This document shows positions 60,368-64,000 of a DNA stretch of 64,000 nt, piece by piece. Source of the stretch: Parietichytrium sp. I65-24A. Lineage: Eukaryota > Sar > Bigyra > Thraustochytrida > Thraustochytriidae. The notes under the pieces were generated by a model. The model searched no databases and was not told the DNA's origin. It saw nothing but the letters and a program-made list of their open reading frames with translations. The stretch is from NCBI GenBank assembly GCA_012862575.1, contig BLSF01000028.1, positions 457,644-521,643 on the forward strand, read 5' to 3'. A program made the position numbers and the translations under genes. Position 1 is the stretch's first letter; every line of letters starts with the position of its first letter.

Positions 60368-60719
60368 GCGCTTGCGTTCCCTCGCAAACGTAATCTTGTT
60401 TTCTGTGAATCCTACTTGCGCCATTGTAAACCTCGTACGTGAAACTGACAGCGAACCCGTGCAACCCGACCGCCACCGCAGGCTTCTCACGAAGCACATT
60501 ATTTTCCAGAACTCACCCAAGCCTGCGTCTTGATTTGAAAATGAGTTCTTATTTTACAGCGTTCCGACCGTTGATTTGTGGCGCGTGTGCTTCTTTCTGT
60601 ATGGGGTATGGGGGACATGCCACTGCAAAATTTGTCCTACTTCAGCGCCCAAAAAATAAAAAGAGAAAGGAAACTAAATTTAGACATATTGATCAATCCT
60701 GACTGCGATTCCCACGACA
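60368..60719. other. 3' region between convergent genes
   Basis: About 350 bp between TAF10 and the convergent Trf4-like gene. It has A-rich sequence near 60648-60680 suitable for polyadenylation. No gene seen. Confidence 0.4.
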
Positions 60720-63700
60720 TCATATTTTTGGGAAAGTCTGGAGGAGAGATTTAAGCGCGCACGTCAGAGTATGAGGTTTTTGGTTGCACACAGGACAGAG
60801 CCGCAACTTGGAGTCCATATTTTCGAGCATGCTTTTCGCATTTGTGGCCCAATCTTGAAGGCTTACAGCTGGTTTTCGCGAAACCGGGTTTTCGCGCGGG
60901 CACCAGACTTGCGTAACTAGATGGACCACATGCCTGTGATGATCGGTCGCGAATACGCTTCCAAGAATGCTCCAGTCCCGTGAGGACAAGCTGGCATTTG
61001 GCCTTACAGCACTAAGCTGAATGGCCTCAAGAGCCTCTGCAAACGCCTGAATGACCTGATGGATCCCAAAGCAGGTCCGCCCAATGTTGTTTTGAATATC
61101 CAAGGGATCCAATATGTATAGCGGGGCTTTCGATTGCTGTGCGATAGCGAGCGCCTTGGCGTATTCTGCATGTGCAGCAGATCGCTGCTCGATCGATATT
61201 GCGCGGGGCGTATAGATCCAGACTCCTTTCTCGATAAAGTCTGGGGTCGCGTAAGCGCGTAAAAAATGTACAAAAAGCGCCCCAAGAGAGAAGGACGACT
61301 TGTCATCGTCCGTCATCCCGTTCGGATATTCTTGCTGCAAGATGGCAGTAATCATCACTACCAGCCCGTACGAAGACAACCCGCCGATAAAGGGGTCATT
61401 CAAACCCTTTTCGACCAGAAACTGCTTGAGCACCAGCGCCAACGGCTTAAGGGGTGGATACAAGGCAAGCAAGCTTTTCACGAGCTCGGACGTTCGAAGG
61501 CCCCGATGCATGTAGTTGTCAAAGGTGATGTCCACATTAATAAGACTGCCTTGGTTTCCAAACGAAATCGGGATTTGGGCAGTGGAAAGTCGAATCACAG
61601 GAACTGCAGAGTGCTCTACCGCTTGCAACATTTGGACCCAGTTCTCATTCCGAAGTCTGTCAGAGATCGCTCGGAAAGCGTTCCGGCCAGTCTGAGGGAG
61701 GTTCCGAACGACCATGTCCACATCACTGCATGGTGCAGCAAGACCCGTGGACAGGGAACCAAACACGTCCGCAGTGCAGCCTGGAAACATGCCTTCCACG
61801 GTGTTCTTTATTCTCTCTGCAACAGCCAGCTGCCAGGGGTGCCGTCGGATAGCTATTTGCTCCAACATGGTCGCCATCTCCTGGATGTCACTGTCGAGAG
61901 AAAGAATGATGGACGTGTGGATACCATCCACCATGTGACGAACCTTCATATCAGGAGCCTGAGCATCCTTATTCAGGCCCTGAGTTCTCTCTCTATCGAG
62001 AACTTTTACGGGAAGACCGGAGCCCTCGCAAGCCAAGTTGGAAAACCTCGACGGCCAGCTAGGAGGCGTCTGGCTCTCATCGAAAAGGGTTGAGCTTGAT
62101 GCCACAGAGGAAATGGAGAGGGTATCTGCGCTCTCTTCTCGCATTCGGGACGAGAGGATTGCCGAACTAGCTCCTAGGAGCATCGGCGTCGGGCTTGAGT
62201 TCGCTCCAAGAGAGGATGAAGTCGCGCTGGTTGTGGCCGCACCGGTAGCACCTCCAGCAAATGTTGTACCAATCAAACCAGGTGCCCTGAGCGCACCTTT
62301 GACCGCTCGCCCGGGAGAAAGAGACCTCGACACTGTGAATCCTGTTGACGCCCTGCGCTTGGCCAGTGGCACACCAGCTCCATCAGACTTTGCCACACTC
62401 GAATTTGAGCCCCCCAAATCCGTCCGAGCCGGCGAGCAGGTTCGTGAGGGAAGAGAGCGCGGGTTGCTTCTCGACGACGCCACACTGAGGCTGTGCGTCC
62501 TCGAGGTCTCCTGCCGCTCGGCAGCAGACTGTCGCTGAGACGCCCTTCTCGCTTTGCGAGCAGAAGTAGGGACAACAGTCTCCCACTCACCGTCGTCCAA
62601 GTCAACGTTCTCAGTGAAGCTAGCTGCGTCCGGGATGGGGGGAGTGCTCGACAGGGGAGTGAATTGAATCTTTTCGGTTTCGGCCTCCTCATCACTCAAG
62701 CTCTCGGACGAGGCTGACTCCATTGCGTCCTCCTCCGTCAAAGTGTTCCGCTCGTTGCTCGCGCCGCCCAGGCTAACCTCAGATGATAGTGTACACTTCT
62801 CCCGCCTCCCCTCGGAGTCGAGCAGACCTGGGTTCTCTGCGGCTACATCGACGTTCGAGATGATTGAATGTACTATCTCTTTCACAACACTACGCGAGCT
62901 TTGGCGTGGTTTGCTCGTCTCTGACTGCGGCAACTTTAAATTTTCTTTCTGCGGCGGCTTTTCTTCCTTTGCTTCCAGCACGGCCAGGGCATCCGCAATT
63001 TTCTGAGAATGAAATTCGAGCAGCTTTTTGGCAACAAGTTCCTGCTTGATGTGGTGCTCAGCCACCCACTTGTCGAAACTCCGGGTAAAGAGAGGGTCCA
63101 AGGAGCCCGAAGCTGAGCAGGTTTTTAGCAGGGCTTTTTCGTCGTCTTGCAGAGCTGAAGACCCCGCAATCAAAAAGTCCGGGACGGTGCTGAGTAAATA
63201 TGAGTACTTGAGTGACCTCAACTCGGTGCTCTTGGTCATAGCCTTGGTTAGCGGCATCCTGGAAGAAATGGCGTGCAAAATGCTCTCCGCAACAAGTCCT
63301 CCGACAGACCCAGAAAAGAGCGTGCTCGGGAGCTTCTCATACGCTCGACACTGTTTAGTTGGGTCCGTGATCGTGTTATAGTCATCATCATCTCCAGTCC
63401 GAATTTCGGTGAATCCAAGGCCGCCTGAACTAGCAGGGTTCTCCAATATTACTTCTATTAGAGAGCGAAGTTTCTTCCCACCAAGGCCGTGGGCGCCAAA
63501 AAAAGCTTCAGGTTTCAGAACAAGAATGCAAGAATCGCCGTGGGTCCCGATGTCTTTGACCGATACAGCTTTGAGAAGCTCTCGCTCTGCCTTTAAAACG
63601 GTCTCGCCTGGCTTTACGAATGCCGCGCTTCGGATACTCAGCTCCTCCCAGCTCCGAAAGAGGCCCTCATGGTGAGTTTCGTCTCGACTTGGCGCTCGGA

Positions 63701-63953
63701 TTGCAAGAAACAAACCCTCAAACCTCGAATTCGACTCGGCATCCTCCAGACTAAGCGAGTCGCGCGCGGCACGTGTGACGCACTCAATGAGTCGAATTTT
63801 CGCAGGCTCCTGCACGACACATGCCATCGCTTGCTCCTCTTCACCCAGCGCCTCAAAAGCTGCCCAAACAGCATGCCACCGACGAGCTCCCTCACCCGAG
63901 TCTCGAGTAAATGAATTGCTCGCCAAAAGCGCAGGCCACCTTGCCTGGACCAT
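60720..63953 (-). CDS. Trf4/TENT-type non-canonical poly(A) polymerase with long N-terminal extension
   Basis: This open frame is 1077 residues from ATG 63953, but it has no stop between that ATG and the window edge, so the true start may lie outside. The C-terminal third is a DNA polymerase beta-type nucleotidyltransferase: FGSLSTGLAAPCSDVDMVV, with catalytic D744 and D746, and third Asp D808 in LINVDITFDN. The PAP-associated domain follows (PLKPLALVLKQFLVEKGLND, then GGLSSYGLVVMI). This matches Trf4/5 and TENT4 enzymes, which add short tails to nuclear RNAs for exosome decay. A CPVC pair and a His lie near the C-terminus. The first about 640 residues are not typical: residues about 140-250 have CILVLKPEAFFG, weakly like a nucleoside diphosphate kinase start, and residues about 340-640 are Ser-rich and disordered. 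Confidence 0.87.
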   Translation of the reverse strand: MVQARWPALLASNSFTRDSGEGARRWHAVWAAFEALGEEEQAMACVVQEPAKIRLIECVTRAARDSLSLEDAESNSRFEGLFLAIRAPSRDETHHEGLFRSWEELSIRSAAFVKPGETVLKAERELLKAVSVKDIGTHGDSCILVLKPEAFFGAHGLGGKKLRSLIEVILENPASSGGLGFTEIRTGDDDDYNTITDPTKQCRAYEKLPSTLFSGSVGGLVAESILHAISSRMPLTKAMTKSTELRSLKYSYLLSTVPDFLIAGSSALQDDEKALLKTCSASGSLDPLFTRSFDKWVAEHHIKQELVAKKLLEFHSQKIADALAVLEAKEEKPPQKENLKLPQSETSKPRQSSRSVVKEIVHSIISNVDVAAENPGLLDSEGRREKCTLSSEVSLGGASNERNTLTEEDAMESASSESLSDEEAETEKIQFTPLSSTPPIPDAASFTENVDLDDGEWETVVPTSARKARRASQRQSAAERQETSRTHSLSVASSRSNPRSLPSRTCSPARTDLGGSNSSVAKSDGAGVPLAKRRASTGFTVSRSLSPGRAVKGALRAPGLIGTTFAGGATGAATTSATSSSLGANSSPTPMLLGASSAILSSRMREESADTLSISSVASSSTLFDESQTPPSWPSRFSNLACEGSGLPVKVLDRERTQGLNKDAQAPDMKVRHMVDGIHTSIILSLDSDIQEMATMLEQIAIRRHPWQLAVAERIKNTVEGMFPGCTADVFGSLSTGLAAPCSDVDMVVRNLPQTGRNAFRAISDRLRNENWVQMLQAVEHSAVPVIRLSTAQIPISFGNQGSLINVDITFDNYMHRGLRTSELVKSLLALYPPLKPLALVLKQFLVEKGLNDPFIGGLSSYGLVVMITAILQQEYPNGMTDDDKSSFSLGALFVHFLRAYATPDFIEKGVWIYTPRAISIEQRSAAHAEYAKALAIAQQSKAPLYILDPLDIQNNIGRTCFGIHQVIQAFAEALEAIQLSAVRPNASLSSRDWSILGSVFATDHHRHVVHLVTQVWCPRENPVSRKPAVSLQDWATNAKSMLENMDSKLRLCPVCNQKPHTLTCALKSLLQTFPKI

Positions 63954-64000
63954 CTCCAGGATACCACGTGAAGGAGCGTGTGTCCGCCGTCTCCCAACAC

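Noticed and set aside
61266-62093. 275-codon plus-strand open frame
   Set aside because: Antisense to the nucleotidyltransferase core, whose catalytic motifs are clear on the other strand.
1-64000. tRNA, rRNA and CRISPR features
   Set aside because: Scanning by eye for T-loop GTTCGAAT-type boxes with matching stems, conserved rRNA blocks and spaced repeats gave nothing convincing; a covariance-model search would be decisive.

Overview
This is nuclear DNA of a unicellular eukaryote. It holds about 24 protein genes, mostly intronless and densely packed on both strands. Where introns can be placed they are short (78-142 bp), with GTAAGT-like donors and CAG/TAG acceptors. Start codons usually sit in a purine-at-minus-3, G-at-plus-4 context, and I used this to choose starts. 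Gene content (front-end desaturase, ELO elongase, SLC44 transporter, CHD remodeler, TAF10, OS-9-type lectin, Trf4-type nucleotidyltransferase) rules out bacteria. A CEP112-like DUF4485 protein, a possible TSNAXIP1-like coiled coil and a MORN protein hint at a centriole- or flagellum-bearing lineage. With the PUFA-type lipid genes this fits a stramenopile such as a thraustochytrid, but the assignment is inference. I saw no plastid marker, tRNA, rRNA, CRISPR array or intact transposon.

Layout. 1-12.9 kb: a cytochrome b5 front-end desaturase with a long duplicated membrane extension; an SLC44 choline-transporter-like protein; a DUF4485 coiled-coil protein (minus); a mitochondrial carrier; a protein with three WW domains and a PH domain. 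12.9-16.9 kb: a 4 kb gene-poor stretch. 16.9-27.5 kb: a NIPA-type Mg2+ transporter; a long coiled-coil protein; an F-box/WD40 protein (minus); mannose-6-phosphate isomerase (minus); a cytochrome b561-like protein. 27.7-34.4 kb: one large intronless CHD-family chromatin remodeler (minus). 35.4-39.3 kb: an unrecognised secreted protein and an unrecognised multi-pass membrane protein. 39.6-46.8 kb: glutamine synthetase (minus), ELO elongase (minus), an OS-9/Yos9-type ER lectin and a MORN protein (minus). 48.6-55 kb: a SWIM+RING tail-anchored protein, a short-chain dehydrogenase, a small unknown membrane protein (minus), and a secreted L-domain/sushi-like protein. 55.2-64 kb: an unrecognised coiled-coil protein (minus), TAF10, and a Trf4/TENT-type nucleotidyltransferase (minus) that stays open to the window edge.

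How the genes relate. No operon logic applies. Loose themes are lipid synthesis (desaturase, elongase, choline-type transporter), ER and secretory functions (OS-9 lectin, PMI for mannose supply, secreted proteins), chromatin and transcription (CHD, TAF10), and RNA or protein turnover (Trf4-like, F-box, SWIM-RING).

Main points for a second look. First, the desaturase N-terminus carries two copies of a membrane module with the same conserved residues at identical spacing. Second, three single-N joints at 54955, 58994 and 60166 are each flanked by near-identical direct repeats. These look like unmerged contig overlaps, and they break and partly duplicate TAF10. Third, intergenic DNA throughout carries a short dyad motif built from GTACTC and CAGTAC.
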